Source of the DNA: an uncultured Actinoplanes sp.
GTDB taxonomy: Bacteria; Actinomycetota; Actinomycetes; Mycobacteriales; Micromonosporaceae
NCBI GenBank assembly: GCA_934667465.1
Contig: CAKUMG010000058.1
Coordinates: forward strand, 1-14,062
Direction of reading: 5' to 3'
Length of the DNA: 14,062 nucleotides
Below the pieces are notes generated by a model. It saw nothing but the letters and a program-made list of their open reading frames with translations, searched no databases and was not told the DNA's origin. A program made the translations under genes and the position numbers. The stretch's first letter is position 1. The number at the start of each line of letters is the position of its first letter. Below, piece by piece: positions 1 to 7,041 of this stretch.

Positions 1-1047
1 GGCAAGAAGGCGCAGCCCGCCGCTGAGGCGAAGTACGCCGCCAAGGACGCGGACCAGGACGGCAACCAGCAGGACGCCGATGAGGACCAGGCCGTCGCTG
101 AGGAAGCCGATGACGAAGGCGCCCATGACGGTGCCGATGATCGTGCCGCGGCCACCGGCGAGGGCGGTGCCGCCGAGCACTGCCGCAGCGATCGCGTTCA
201 GTTCGTACGTGGTGGCGGTGTCCGGGTAGGCGGCGCCGAGTTCCGAGGTGAGCAGCAGCCCGGCCAGGGCGGCGCAGGCACCGGAGATCACGTACACGGC
301 GATCTTGATGCGGTTGACCCGGATGCCGGCGAGCACGGCGGCGCGCTCATTGCCGCCGACCGCGTAGATGCGCTTGCCGAACGGCGTCCTGGTGGTGACG
401 ACGATGGCCGCACCGGCGACCAACACCATGATCCACACCGCGACCGGGATGCCCAGCACGCTGTCCACCCCGATGAAGCCGAAGCCGGTGTTGCCCCGCG
501 CCTCGGTGCCGGCCAGGTCGGGATAGGTGCCGCCGTCGCTGTGCAACTGCGCGGCGCCGCGGGCGACGTACAACATGCCCAGGGTGGCGATGAACGGCGC
601 GACCTTGAACCGGGTGACCAGCACGCCATTGACCGCGCCGACCAGCGCGCCCACCAGGATCCCGATCAGGATGACCACGGCGACCGAGAAGAACAGGGTG
701 CCGCCGGGCACGCTGAGCCCGTTGAAGAGCAGGCCGCCGGCGACCATGCCGGCCAGTCCGGCGATCGAACCGACCGACAGGTCGATGCCGCCGGTCAGGA
801 TCACGAAGGTCACCCCGATGGCGAGGATCGCGTTGATGGCCACGTGCTTGGTCATCAGGATCAGGTTGCTCTGCGACAGGTACTCCGGCGACATCGCGCT
901 GAAGACGATCATCAGGACGACGAGGACCACGAGGGTGCGCCCGCGCAGCAACAGCAGCCCGGCCCTGGCCAGCATGGTGCCGCGCGGGCCGCTCGGCGGC
1001 GGCGCGGTGGGGGCGGGGGCCGGCGCGGCGACGTGCGTGTCGGTCAT
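1..1047 (-). CDS. Sugar ABC transporter permease, RbsC-type (partial, 3' end off window)
   Basis: Inner-membrane channel subunit of a ribose-type sugar importer. The frame is open for 349 codons from an ATG at 1047 to the left edge. After a Pro/Ala-rich cytoplasmic start come many hydrophobic helices. Family hallmarks are visible: LTGGIDLSVGS near residues 84-94, a cytoplasmic loop with TPFGKRIYAVGGNERAA, and AAVLGGTALAGGRGT near the end. The start overlaps the ATPase stop as TGATG, with GGAGG inside the upstream gene, so translation is probably coupled. One oddity: after SDGLVLIGV the usual S-x-FWQ-x-VIKG segment is absent and the chain continues LLVAVLVRVLGG. The family is certain from the rest; whether the tail is a small deletion or natural variation is open. 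A periplasmic binding-protein gene would be expected further left. Confidence 0.93.
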   Translation of the reverse strand, partial: MTDTHVAAPAPAPTAPPPSGPRGTMLARAGLLLLRGRTLVVLVVLMIVFSAMSPEYLSQSNLILMTKHVAINAILAIGVTFVILTGGIDLSVGSIAGLAGMVAGGLLFNGLSVPGGTLFFSVAVVILIGILVGALVGAVNGVLVTRFKVAPFIATLGMLYVARGAAQLHSDGGTYPDLAGTEARGNTGFGFIGVDSVLGIPVAVWIMVLVAGAAIVVTTRTPFGKRIYAVGGNERAAVLAGIRVNRIKIAVYVISGACAALAGLLLTSELGAAYPDTATTYELNAIAAAVLGGTALAGGRGTIIGTVMGAFVIGFLSDGLVLIGVLLVAVLVRVLGGVLRLSGGLRLLA

Positions 1048-2555
1048 CAGGAGGCCTCCAGGACGCTGTCGGATGCGGAGGCGGCGACCAGCGCCTCCTC
1101 GGTGACGTTCTCCGCGGTGAACTCGGCGGTGACGCGGCCGCGGGCCATCACCAGCACCCGATCGGCCATCGCCAGCACCTCGGCCAGCTCCGAGGAGATG
1201 AAGAGCACGCCGAAGCCCTGCGAGGCGAGGTCGGCCATCAACGCGGCGATCTGCGCCTTGGCGCCGACGTCGACGCCGCGGGTCGGCTCGTCGAGCAGCA
1301 GCACCACCGGGTCGGTGAGCAGGGCACGGGCCAGCACCACCTTCTGCTGGTTGCCGCCGCTGAGCGAGGTGACCAGGGCACCCAGCCCGGGGATCTTGAT
1401 GGCCAGCTCACCGACCTTGGTACGCGCGGTGCGCTGCTCGGCCGGGCCGGCGAGCAGTCCGCCACGGGTCACCCGGTCGATGGTGGACAGCAAGATGTTG
1501 TCGCGGACGGTCATGGTCTGCACCAGCCCGTCGCGCTGCCGGTCCTCGGGCACCAGGGCCAGTCCGGCCGCCATCCGCGCTCGGACCGTACCCCTGGGCT
1601 CGGTCCTGCCGTTGATGGTGACCTTCCCGGCGCTGGCCCGGCGCATGCCCATCAGGGTCTCCATGAGCTCCGTGCGGCCGGCGCCCATCAGTCCGTAGAT
1701 ACCGACGACCTCGCCGGCGCGCACGCTCAGCGACACGTCGTCGACCGGGATCGTGCCGGGGACGGTCAGGCCCGCGACGTCGAGCAGCACGTCGCCGGCG
1801 GGCGAGCTGTTACGCACGAACAGTGAGTCGGGGTCACGGCCGACCATCTGCCGCACGATCCAGGCGGTGTCGGTACGGCTCATCGACTCGTGAGCCACCA
1901 GGGCACCGTCGCGGAATACGGTCACCCAGTCGCCGATGCGGCGGAACTCGTCGAGCTTGTGCGAGATGTAGATGACCGTGACATCCTGGTTGCGCAGCTC
2001 GCCCATCACGTCGAACAGCACGTCCACCTCGTGATTGGACAGCGCGGAGGTGGGCTCGTCCATGATCAGGACGCGGACGTCGGCCAGCAGGACCCGGCCG
2101 ATCTCGACGAGCTGCTGCTGCCCGATCGGCAGGTCGCCGACGAGCGTGTCCGCGTCGAGGTGCTCCTGGCCCAGGCGCGACAGCACCCGCCGGGCGCGGT
2201 GGCGCTGTTCGGCGGTGTCGACGAACCGGCGCGCGCGGCGCAGTTCCCGGCCGGCGAACAGGTTCTCGGCGATCGTCATGTTCGGGAACAGGCTCAGCTC
2301 CTGGTGGATGATCCCGATGCCGCGCGCCTGCGCCTCACGAGGGCTGCTCAGCTGCACCGGTTCGCCGTCGAGCAGGATCTGCCCGGAGGTGGGCTGCTCC
2401 GAACCGGAGAGGATCTTCATGAGCGTCGACTTGCCGGCGCCGTTCTCCCCGACCAGGACGTTGACCTTGCCGCGGTAGGCGGTGAAAGTGACTCCCTTGA
2501 GCGCGCGCACGCCGCCGTAGTTCTTGGTGATGCCGTGTGCCTCGAGGATCTCCAT
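1047..2555 (-). CDS. Sugar ABC transporter ATP-binding protein, RbsA/MglA-type, two ABC domains
   Basis: Cytoplasmic ATPase of 502 aa that powers sugar import with the downstream permease. Both nucleotide-binding domains are in one chain. Domain 1 has Walker A GENGAGKST (about residues 36-44), a LPIGQQQLVEIGR signature and Walker B VLIMDEPTSAL. Domain 2 has the degenerate Walker A GLMGAGRTE typical of this subfamily, signature LSGGNQQKVVLARAL and Walker B VLLLDEPTRGVDVG. The length matches the family. I chose the ATG at 2555 (MEILEAHGITKNYGG) over the much longer open frame that reaches 3209. The extra N-terminus is a low-complexity Arg-rich shadow of the DUF2291 gene, and GAGGTGG precedes this ATG. 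It overlaps the DUF2291 stop as TGATG and the permease start in the same way, so the three genes form one coupled operon. Confidence 0.95.
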   Translation of the reverse strand: MEILEAHGITKNYGGVRALKGVTFTAYRGKVNVLVGENGAGKSTLMKILSGSEQPTSGQILLDGEPVQLSSPREAQARGIGIIHQELSLFPNMTIAENLFAGRELRRARRFVDTAEQRHRARRVLSRLGQEHLDADTLVGDLPIGQQQLVEIGRVLLADVRVLIMDEPTSALSNHEVDVLFDVMGELRNQDVTVIYISHKLDEFRRIGDWVTVFRDGALVAHESMSRTDTAWIVRQMVGRDPDSLFVRNSSPAGDVLLDVAGLTVPGTIPVDDVSLSVRAGEVVGIYGLMGAGRTELMETLMGMRRASAGKVTINGRTEPRGTVRARMAAGLALVPEDRQRDGLVQTMTVRDNILLSTIDRVTRGGLLAGPAEQRTARTKVGELAIKIPGLGALVTSLSGGNQQKVVLARALLTDPVVLLLDEPTRGVDVGAKAQIAALMADLASQGFGVLFISSELAEVLAMADRVLVMARGRVTAEFTAENVTEEALVAASASDSVLEAS

Positions 2556-3196
2556 CAGCCCACCTCGAGCGCGGTCGGCACCACGAGGATCGCGCCGCCG
2601 GGCAGGGCCGGGAAAGCGCCGTGGAAGGTGAGCTTCTCGCCTTGCTTCAGCTCCTTCCCGGCGACGACCTCGGTCTTGACCTTCTCGTTGATCTGGCTGG
2701 CGACATTGGCGTACTCGATTTGATTGGTGAAATCGCCGAACGAGATGAAGCCGACGGCGTCGCGGATCGCGGTGCCGGCGATGACCGGGCCGGTGGCGAC
2801 GGTGACGGTCAGCGGCTCGCCGCCGATGCCGGGCACCTCGACGGTGACCGGGCCGGTGGGCGCCGAAGTGTCGACCTTGGTGATCGTGCCGGAGCCGGTG
2901 ACCATGTACGCGTACGGGCTGCCGGCGCCGGCCTGGTTGCCGTACTGCCGACCGGCAGCCTCGGGGTCCTCGTCGATCGCGGCGGCCACGGTAACGACAT
3001 CGACAGCCTTCTCCTGCACGGTCGGCACGATCTTCTGCGACCAGTTGGCGTCCACGAACGACACCGCGTCGGCCGCCGTGGCGCCGGCCGGGGCCTGACC
3101 GTTCTTCTCGTAGACGACGATGCCGGGCACCTGGGAGCAGGCGGTGAGAGCGGCGGTGAACAGGAGAACGGCCGCCAGGCGGGAGAACACCTTCAT
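2555..3196 (-). CDS. DUF2291-family predicted lipoprotein of a sugar ABC operon
   Basis: First gene of the transporter operon, 213 aa. The N-terminus MKVFSRL plus a hydrophobic run and LTAC (Cys20) is a lipoprotein signal, so the mature protein should be membrane-anchored on the outside. The body is a beta-rich DUF2291-like domain with the conserved stretch IRDAVGFISFGDFTNQIEYA near residues 143-162. The C-terminal part (TFHGAFPALPGGAILVVP) has a beta-strand look. DUF2291 genes are found beside RbsA/RbsC-type transporters; their biochemical role is not established, and an accessory role in substrate capture is inference. The start at 3196 fits the signal peptide. No good Shine-Dalgarno is visible before it. 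Instead a regulator-site palindrome sits three bases upstream of the ATG. Confidence 0.85.
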   Translation of the reverse strand: MKVFSRLAAVLLFTAALTACSQVPGIVVYEKNGQAPAGATAADAVSFVDANWSQKIVPTVQEKAVDVVTVAAAIDEDPEAAGRQYGNQAGAGSPYAYMVTGSGTITKVDTSAPTGPVTVEVPGIGGEPLTVTVATGPVIAGTAIRDAVGFISFGDFTNQIEYANVASQINEKVKTEVVAGKELKQGEKLTFHGAFPALPGGAILVVPTALEVG

Positions 3197-3198
3197 GG

Positions 3199-3212
3199 TG
3201 AATATCCATTCA
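3199..3212 (-). promoter_or_regulatory. Putative SorC operator, copy 1 (transporter operon)
   Basis: On the minus strand the site reads TGAATGGATATTCA: arms TGAATg/TATTCA around a central GA. The same 12-bp core GAATRGATATTC occurs at the regulator's own start and ahead of the secreted Sde182-like gene. It ends three bases before the DUF2291 ATG, so a bound regulator would block transcription or translation initiation there. Assignment to the neighbouring SorC protein is inference from position and repetition. Confidence 0.7.
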
Positions 3213-3302
3213 TAGGCGATTGGCCATGCGTCAACTGTGAACGGTGGATGTCAGGGATGTCAATGGCTTGACGCCGGCTCCTCGACCACGGACGCCGGCC
3301 GG
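3213..3302. promoter_or_regulatory. Divergent promoter region between transporter operon and SorC gene
   Basis: Short intergenic DNA between the two regulator-site copies. On the plus strand GGATGTCA occurs twice, at 3246-3253 and 3255-3262, in direct orientation. On the minus strand TTGACG (3229-3234) and TTGACA (3258-3263) resemble -35 hexamers for the transporter operon, but I could not find a convincing -10 at the right distance for either. No open reading frame of note. The direct repeat may be a site for a second regulator; that is a guess. Confidence 0.4.
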
Positions 3303-3316
3303 TGAATGGATATTCT
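3303..3316 (+). promoter_or_regulatory. Putative SorC operator, copy 2 (autoregulatory), overlapping a -10
   Basis: Plus strand TGAATGGATATTCT, a 13 of 14 match to copy 1, which lies in opposite orientation about 90 bp away. It contains TATTCT (3311-3316), a TANNNT-type -10 element. This ends seven bases before the ATG at 3324, which would give a leaderless transcript. Binding of the regulator here would repress its own gene. Confidence 0.65.
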
Positions 3317-3323
3317 GCTTCGC

Positions 3324-4307
3324 ATGGAAGCGAACGCCCTGGACCAGACCGCCACCGATCAGATCCGTCTGCTCACCAAGGTGGCGCGCATGTACCACGA
3401 GCGAGGCATGCGGCAGCCCCAAATCGCCCAGCAGTTGCACATCTCCCAGCCGCGCGTGTCCCGGCTGCTCAAGCGAGCGGTCGAGCTCGGCATCGTGCGC
3501 ACCATGGTGATCGCCCCACGTGGCGTCCATGCCGAACTGGAGGAGCAGATCGAGCAGGCGTACGGCCTCACCGAGGTCATCGTCGCCGACACCGACGACC
3601 ACGCCACCGAACCCGAGATCATGCGGGCTCTCGGCGCGGCCGCCGCCGTCTACCTGGAGACCACCCTGATGGGCGGCGAGCGCATCGGGGTCTCCTCCTG
3701 GAGCTCCACCATCCTGGCCACGGTCGAGGCCATGCACCCGCGCCCCACCCGGGTCGCCGACCAGGTCGTGCAGATGCTCGGCGGGGTCGGCAACGTGACC
3801 GCGCAGACCCAGGCGACCCGGATCACCGGCCGCCTGGCCGCGCTCACCGGCGCGCAGGCCGTCTACCTGCAGGCGCCAGGACTGTTGGCCTCGGCCGACA
3901 TGCGGCAGATGTTCGTGACCGACCCCAACGTCGAGCCGGTGCTGCGCGCCTGCGACGACCTCACCATGGCTCTGGTCGGCATCGGCAGCATCGAGCCGTC
4001 GCCGCTGCTGCGCGAGAGCGGCAACGCGGTCGCCGAGACGGAACTGCCTGCGCTGCGCGACGCTGGTGCGGTCGGCGACGTCTGCATCCGCTTCTTCGAC
4101 TCCGACGGCGAGCACCTCGAGTCCGGCCTCGACGACCGCGTGTTGGGTATCAGCGCCGACAAGCTGCGCGCGATCCCGCGCCGGGTCGCCGTGGCCGGCG
4201 GCGCCCGCAAGGGCACCGCCATCAGGGCTGCCCTGCGCGGCGGCTGGATCAACGTGCTGATCACCGACCTCCAGGTCGCCCGCAGCCTGACCACGCACGG
4301 CGACTGA
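3324..4307 (+). CDS. SorC-family sugar-binding transcriptional regulator
   Basis: DNA-binding regulator of 327 aa, of the usual family length. A helix-turn-helix lies near residues 30-50 (RQPQIAQQLHISQPRVSRLLK). It is followed by the SorC sugar-phosphate-binding domain with VVQMLGGVGNVTAQTQATRI, AGAVGDVCIRFFDSDGEHL and a closing VAGGARKGTAIRAALRGGWIN-VLITD. SorC proteins respond to sugar or polyol phosphates and usually control the adjacent catabolic or uptake genes. It is divergent from the ABC operon. The start could also be the ATG at 3306 (adds MDILLR), but that ATG lies inside the operator. Neither has a Shine-Dalgarno sequence, and TATTCT seven bases before 3324 favours a leaderless start there. 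It ends 29 bp from the convergent Sde182-like gene. A broken second copy of this family lies at 6655-7013. Confidence 0.93.
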   Translation: MEANALDQTATDQIRLLTKVARMYHERGMRQPQIAQQLHISQPRVSRLLKRAVELGIVRTMVIAPRGVHAELEEQIEQAYGLTEVIVADTDDHATEPEIMRALGAAAAVYLETTLMGGERIGVSSWSSTILATVEAMHPRPTRVADQVVQMLGGVGNVTAQTQATRITGRLAALTGAQAVYLQAPGLLASADMRQMFVTDPNVEPVLRACDDLTMALVGIGSIEPSPLLRESGNAVAETELPALRDAGAVGDVCIRFFDSDGEHLESGLDDRVLGISADKLRAIPRRVAVAGGARKGTAIRAALRGGWINVLITDLQVARSLTTHGD

Positions 4308-4336
4308 CCAGGCTGCCACCGGGTTCACCGCCGCCC

Positions 4337-6436
4337 TCAGCGGCCCGCCGGGACGCCTCCCGCCGTTCTCAGCGCACCCCGCACCGAGATGGCGGCGTCG
4401 ATCAGCGCCGCCCTGGCCGAGGCCGAAGCCTGCGGTGGGCGGGCGTGGCCGATGGCGCGCAGGAAGGAGCGCAGCGTGCCGTCCGCCGCCCGGACGTTGC
4501 CCGCGGCGGTCTGCTCACGCGACTTGTCCACCAGCTCACTCAGCCGGTCCGCGAGGCGCGCGGAGAGCTGACCGCCGTCCGCCCACCTCGACACGGCAGC
4601 CGACAGTGCGGTGTAGCTGACGACAGTCAGAACCACCCGCTTGTACGTCTTCAAGCTGGTGTAGCCCGGATTGCTCGGAGAGTCGGAGACCTCGAAGATC
4701 AGGTGGATGGTGTCACCGGTCCTGGCATCCACCGGAACCGTGAACGTGGCATCCTTCGCACCGGCCACCTCGATCGTGCCTGTTCCCGCGAGAGTGTCCA
4801 CATCGGCATACCGCCACCACCTGAAGCTGAGCTCATCGCCGTCGGGGTCATAGGCGGCACCGTTCAGCTTCACCGTCCGGCCGGGCAGGACCGCGATATC
4901 CAGCCCGCTCGTGACACCGGACTTCGGGTGGTGGTTCGCGTCCTCGTACCTCGGGGAGACCGACCACTGCGCACGGACGGAATACTCCGCCTGGATGTCG
5001 GGCACCCAGCGTGAGAACGCCCAGTTCTTCGGCAGAACCGTCGATCCGGCCGGGGGGACGTCGACCTCGACAGGGGTGTACCCGCTGCCACCCGCGGCCG
5101 GGCTTCCGGTGCGCTCCTTCACGTCCCGGTACTCGTTCGGTCGTGTGGGGTCGCTGGGCCCGAACCGGCCGGCGAGGTTGCCCCAGGACGGGTGCTCATA
5201 GCTGCGCAGGCCGTTGTCGACCGCGTACAGATACGAACCCGTGTCCCCTTCGGCATCGAATCGCGCGTCGGTCGCCCGCTGGCAACTTCCCGAATCACCC
5301 CAGGTGGCGAACGGGAATTCGTCGGCGGGTGTGAACGGCTTGCGGTAGACGGGCGGGGTGTAGAACTTGTTGGCCGGGTTCTGCAGATTCGCGTTGTCGA
5401 AGCAGTACGGCGTCCTGATCAGAGACTCCGCGGTCAACGGGCTTCCGACCTGCGTGATCGTGTCCGTCCACGCCTTGCTGAACCAGGTGGACTGGGTCTG
5501 CGCGCCGTGCCGCTGGGGCTGCGTCCACGTCCGGTAGAGGCCGAAGAACTGGTCCTGGCTCATGATGGTCCGGATGCCTGGCCAGTTGGGCGCGATGTAG
5601 TAGTCGTAGGTCGGGGCCTGATCACCCCAGATCAGGTAGATCGTGACCTCGCTGTTGATTTTCTTGAGGATCCGGGGCCACTGCGGCGTGTGCCCGTACT
5701 GCTCCTTGATGCTGCGCAGGGCCCGAGCGGTGGTGTTCGTCCCGCCCCAGTGCTGGATGTAGAGCGGCTGGCCGTCCGGGTTCTCCAGAATTGTTTTCTT
5801 GATCCACTCAGAGCCCTGCGTGACCTCGTCCATCTCGGCCACGACCTTGATGTTGCCGTACTTGTAGATGCTTCGCAGGTACCGCGGCGTCGGATACGAG
5901 GGATCGTGCTTCACCAGGTTGGGATAGACCTCCGCGTACCTGTCGAGGTAGTACGGGATCCACGTGAACCCGGTCCACCTGTTCTGGCGGTAGGTCCGTG
6001 ACTTCACCGTGCCGTCGTCGTAGTGCGTCTCACCGGCCTGGAAGCTCCTGGTCCATCTGCTTTCGTTGGTGCCCTGCTGCTGAGGCGTCATGATCTGCGC
6101 ACCACGCGGATACCGGATGGTGCCACCGGAGTGGTGGCCCGCGGCGGACGCACCCAGGATGATGCCCTTGGTGTTGAACTCGTTCGCCATGGCGAGATAG
6201 CGAATCATCGACGCCATGTCGTCGTGCTCGCCGTCCGTCGTCACGATCGTATTGATCTTCTTCTTCGACTGTTCTTCGATCGTTCGCAGGCTCGACCACC
6301 CCAGGGCCGCCTTGCCGCGATCCGCGTCGCCCACCGCATGGGCCGCAGCCGCGCCACTGGACCCGACGAGAATCCCGCTCAAGATCGCGATACCGACCAG
6401 GCGCCCGCGCACTCGCCCTCGTCCGCTGAAAGCCAT
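4337..6436 (-). CDS. Secreted Sde182-like (DUF1593) protein with nucleoside-hydrolase-like domain and FIMAH-like tail
   Basis: Exported protein of 699 aa. A Sec-type signal (Arg-rich start, hydrophobic run, cleavage near AAAAHA|VGDAD at about residue 34) is clear. Residues about 58-430 form the Sde182 nucleoside-hydrolase-like domain. It opens with INTIVTTDGEHDDM, whose acidic residues D68, D72 and D73 stand where nucleoside hydrolases bind calcium and ribose. Residues about 503-606 are a beta domain (SGLDIAVLPGRTVKLNG, AYDPDGDELSFRWWRY) matching the family's C-terminal domain. Residues about 607-690 resemble the FIMAH helical domain of secreted actinobacterial enzymes (GQLSARLADRLSELV, AAGNVRAADGTLRSFL). 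Family members have been linked to cellulose binding; enzymatic activity is not proven. A strong GGAGGAC ribosome site precedes the ATG, and a regulator-site copy lies just upstream of that. Role in feeding the ABC importer is inference. Confidence 0.85.
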   Translation of the reverse strand: MAFSGRGRVRGRLVGIAILSGILVGSSGAAAAHAVGDADRGKAALGWSSLRTIEEQSKKKINTIVTTDGEHDDMASMIRYLAMANEFNTKGIILGASAAGHHSGGTIRYPRGAQIMTPQQQGTNESRWTRSFQAGETHYDDGTVKSRTYRQNRWTGFTWIPYYLDRYAEVYPNLVKHDPSYPTPRYLRSIYKYGNIKVVAEMDEVTQGSEWIKKTILENPDGQPLYIQHWGGTNTTARALRSIKEQYGHTPQWPRILKKINSEVTIYLIWGDQAPTYDYYIAPNWPGIRTIMSQDQFFGLYRTWTQPQRHGAQTQSTWFSKAWTDTITQVGSPLTAESLIRTPYCFDNANLQNPANKFYTPPVYRKPFTPADEFPFATWGDSGSCQRATDARFDAEGDTGSYLYAVDNGLRSYEHPSWGNLAGRFGPSDPTRPNEYRDVKERTGSPAAGGSGYTPVEVDVPPAGSTVLPKNWAFSRWVPDIQAEYSVRAQWSVSPRYEDANHHPKSGVTSGLDIAVLPGRTVKLNGAAYDPDGDELSFRWWRYADVDTLAGTGTIEVAGAKDATFTVPVDARTGDTIHLIFEVSDSPSNPGYTSLKTYKRVVLTVVSYTALSAAVSRWADGGQLSARLADRLSELVDKSREQTAAGNVRAADGTLRSFLRAIGHARPPQASASARAALIDAAISVRGALRTAGGVPAGR

Positions 6437-6450
6437 GCCGCTCAGTCCTC

Positions 6451-6464
6451 CGAATAGATATTCG
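6451..6464 (-). promoter_or_regulatory. Putative SorC operator, copy 3 (Sde182-like gene)
   Basis: The plus strand reads CGAATAGATATTCG, a palindrome with perfect 6-bp arms around GA and the best-formed of the three copies. It lies between the predicted promoter (6487-6515) and the Shine-Dalgarno of the gene starting at 6436. A bound repressor would act as a roadblock in the leader. Its recurrence ties this gene to the transporter and its regulator. Confidence 0.7.
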
Positions 6465-6486
6465 TGCCTGAATGACTGCTACCAGC

Positions 6487-6515
6487 ATCTAACGTGCGCC
6501 CCTACATGACGTCAA
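6487..6515 (-). promoter_or_regulatory. Predicted promoter of the Sde182-like gene
   Basis: Minus strand TTGACG (6510-6515), then 17 bases, then TTAGAT (6487-6492), about 50 bases upstream of the start codon. The -35 is good and the -10 is moderate. The leader so defined contains operator copy 3 and the GGAGGA ribosome site. Confidence 0.5.
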
Positions 6516-6654
6516 GGTTTCAGGTTGAAAAACGTTACCTATGATCAGTCCCCAGGCAGATGAGCGAAGCTACTGTTTCTGGGCCAGTCGGCCCCTCCCG
6601 ACCTCGACCTCAGCGCCCATGTCGCTGCATTGAGGAGGGAACGTTACCCAGCGG

Positions 6655-7013
6655 ACTAGCACCTGCTGCCGCGTCGCGGAGGCGGCCATCACGAACATCG
6701 AGCCGATGCGGTGCGCTTGCGACAAGCTGACCATGGCCTTCGTCGGCGTTGCCCCTGGTGCACGAGAGCGGCAACACTCTCGTGCACCAAGGAACTGCCC
6801 TGTGCAAGCCGGTGCCGTCGGCGACGTCTGCATCCGCTTCTTCTACGGGACCGGCCAGCACATAGAGTCTGCTCTGGACGACCGGGTTCTCGGCATCAAC
6901 GCGGACCGCCTCCGCGCGATCCCGCGCCGCGTCACGGTCGCCGGCGGCCTCCGCAAAGCGCCGCGATCAGATCCGCGCTGCTCGGCGACGGCCTCATCGC
7001 CGACGCTTCATGA
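6655..7013 (+). pseudogene. Remnant of a second SorC-family regulator (C-terminal part, frameshifted)
   Basis: Translated pieces match the C-terminal third of the intact regulator at 3324: CDKLTMAFVGV for CDDLTMALVGI, then AGAVGDVCIRFF, then SALDDRVLGINADRLRAIPRR, then VAGGLRK, then AAIRSALLGDGLIADAS. These lie in different frames. One shift falls near 6756-6790, where ESGN is in another frame, and a second falls after LRK near 6958. The last frame closes with a TGA at 7011-7013, about where a real SorC protein would end. No helix-turn-helix part is found upstream; similarity fades before about 6655, though short traces may extend to 6620. It is on the far side of the Sde182-like gene, so an ancestral locus may have had a regulator on each side. 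Confidence 0.85.
6756..6789. repeat. Perfect 13-bp inverted repeat inside the SorC remnant
   Basis: Left arm TGGTGCACGAGAG (6756-6768), spacer CGGCAACA, right arm CTCTCGTGCACCA (6777-6789). The left arm and spacer align with coding sequence of the intact regulator (L-x-ESGN). The right arm does not, and it changes the local length by one base relative to the intact gene, creating a frameshift. No T-run follows, so it is not a classical terminator. Confidence 0.9.
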
Positions 7014-7032
7014 CGGTGCCGGCACCGTCATG
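7009..7032. terminator. Perfect 24-bp palindrome between convergent ends (likely bidirectional terminator)
   Basis: Half-sites CATGACGGTGCC (7009-7020) and GGCACCGTCATG (7021-7032) are exact reverse complements with no spacer. It overlaps the stop of the SorC remnant and lies 9 bp beyond the ribB stop, between convergent transcription units. A stem of about ten G/C-rich pairs with a four-base loop would form on either strand. There is no U-tract, as is common for actinomycete terminators. A protein-binding site is the alternative. Confidence 0.6.
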
Positions 7033-7041
7033 GGCCAGCGC

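Noticed and set aside
541..1698. Long plus-strand open frame of 385 codons.
   Set aside because: It is antisense to the permease and ATPase, with low-complexity His/Asp/Arg composition typical of a shadow frame in G+C-rich DNA.
2556..3209. N-terminal extension of the ABC ATPase up to 3209.
   Set aside because: The extension is the DUF2291 gene read in another frame; the family N-terminus and a ribosome site are at 2555.
3302..5014. Plus-strand frame of 570 codons, and the opposing minus-strand frame 3231-4328.
   Set aside because: Both overlap the well-supported SorC and Sde182-like genes and have Arg/Ala/Gly-rich composition with no recognisable motifs.
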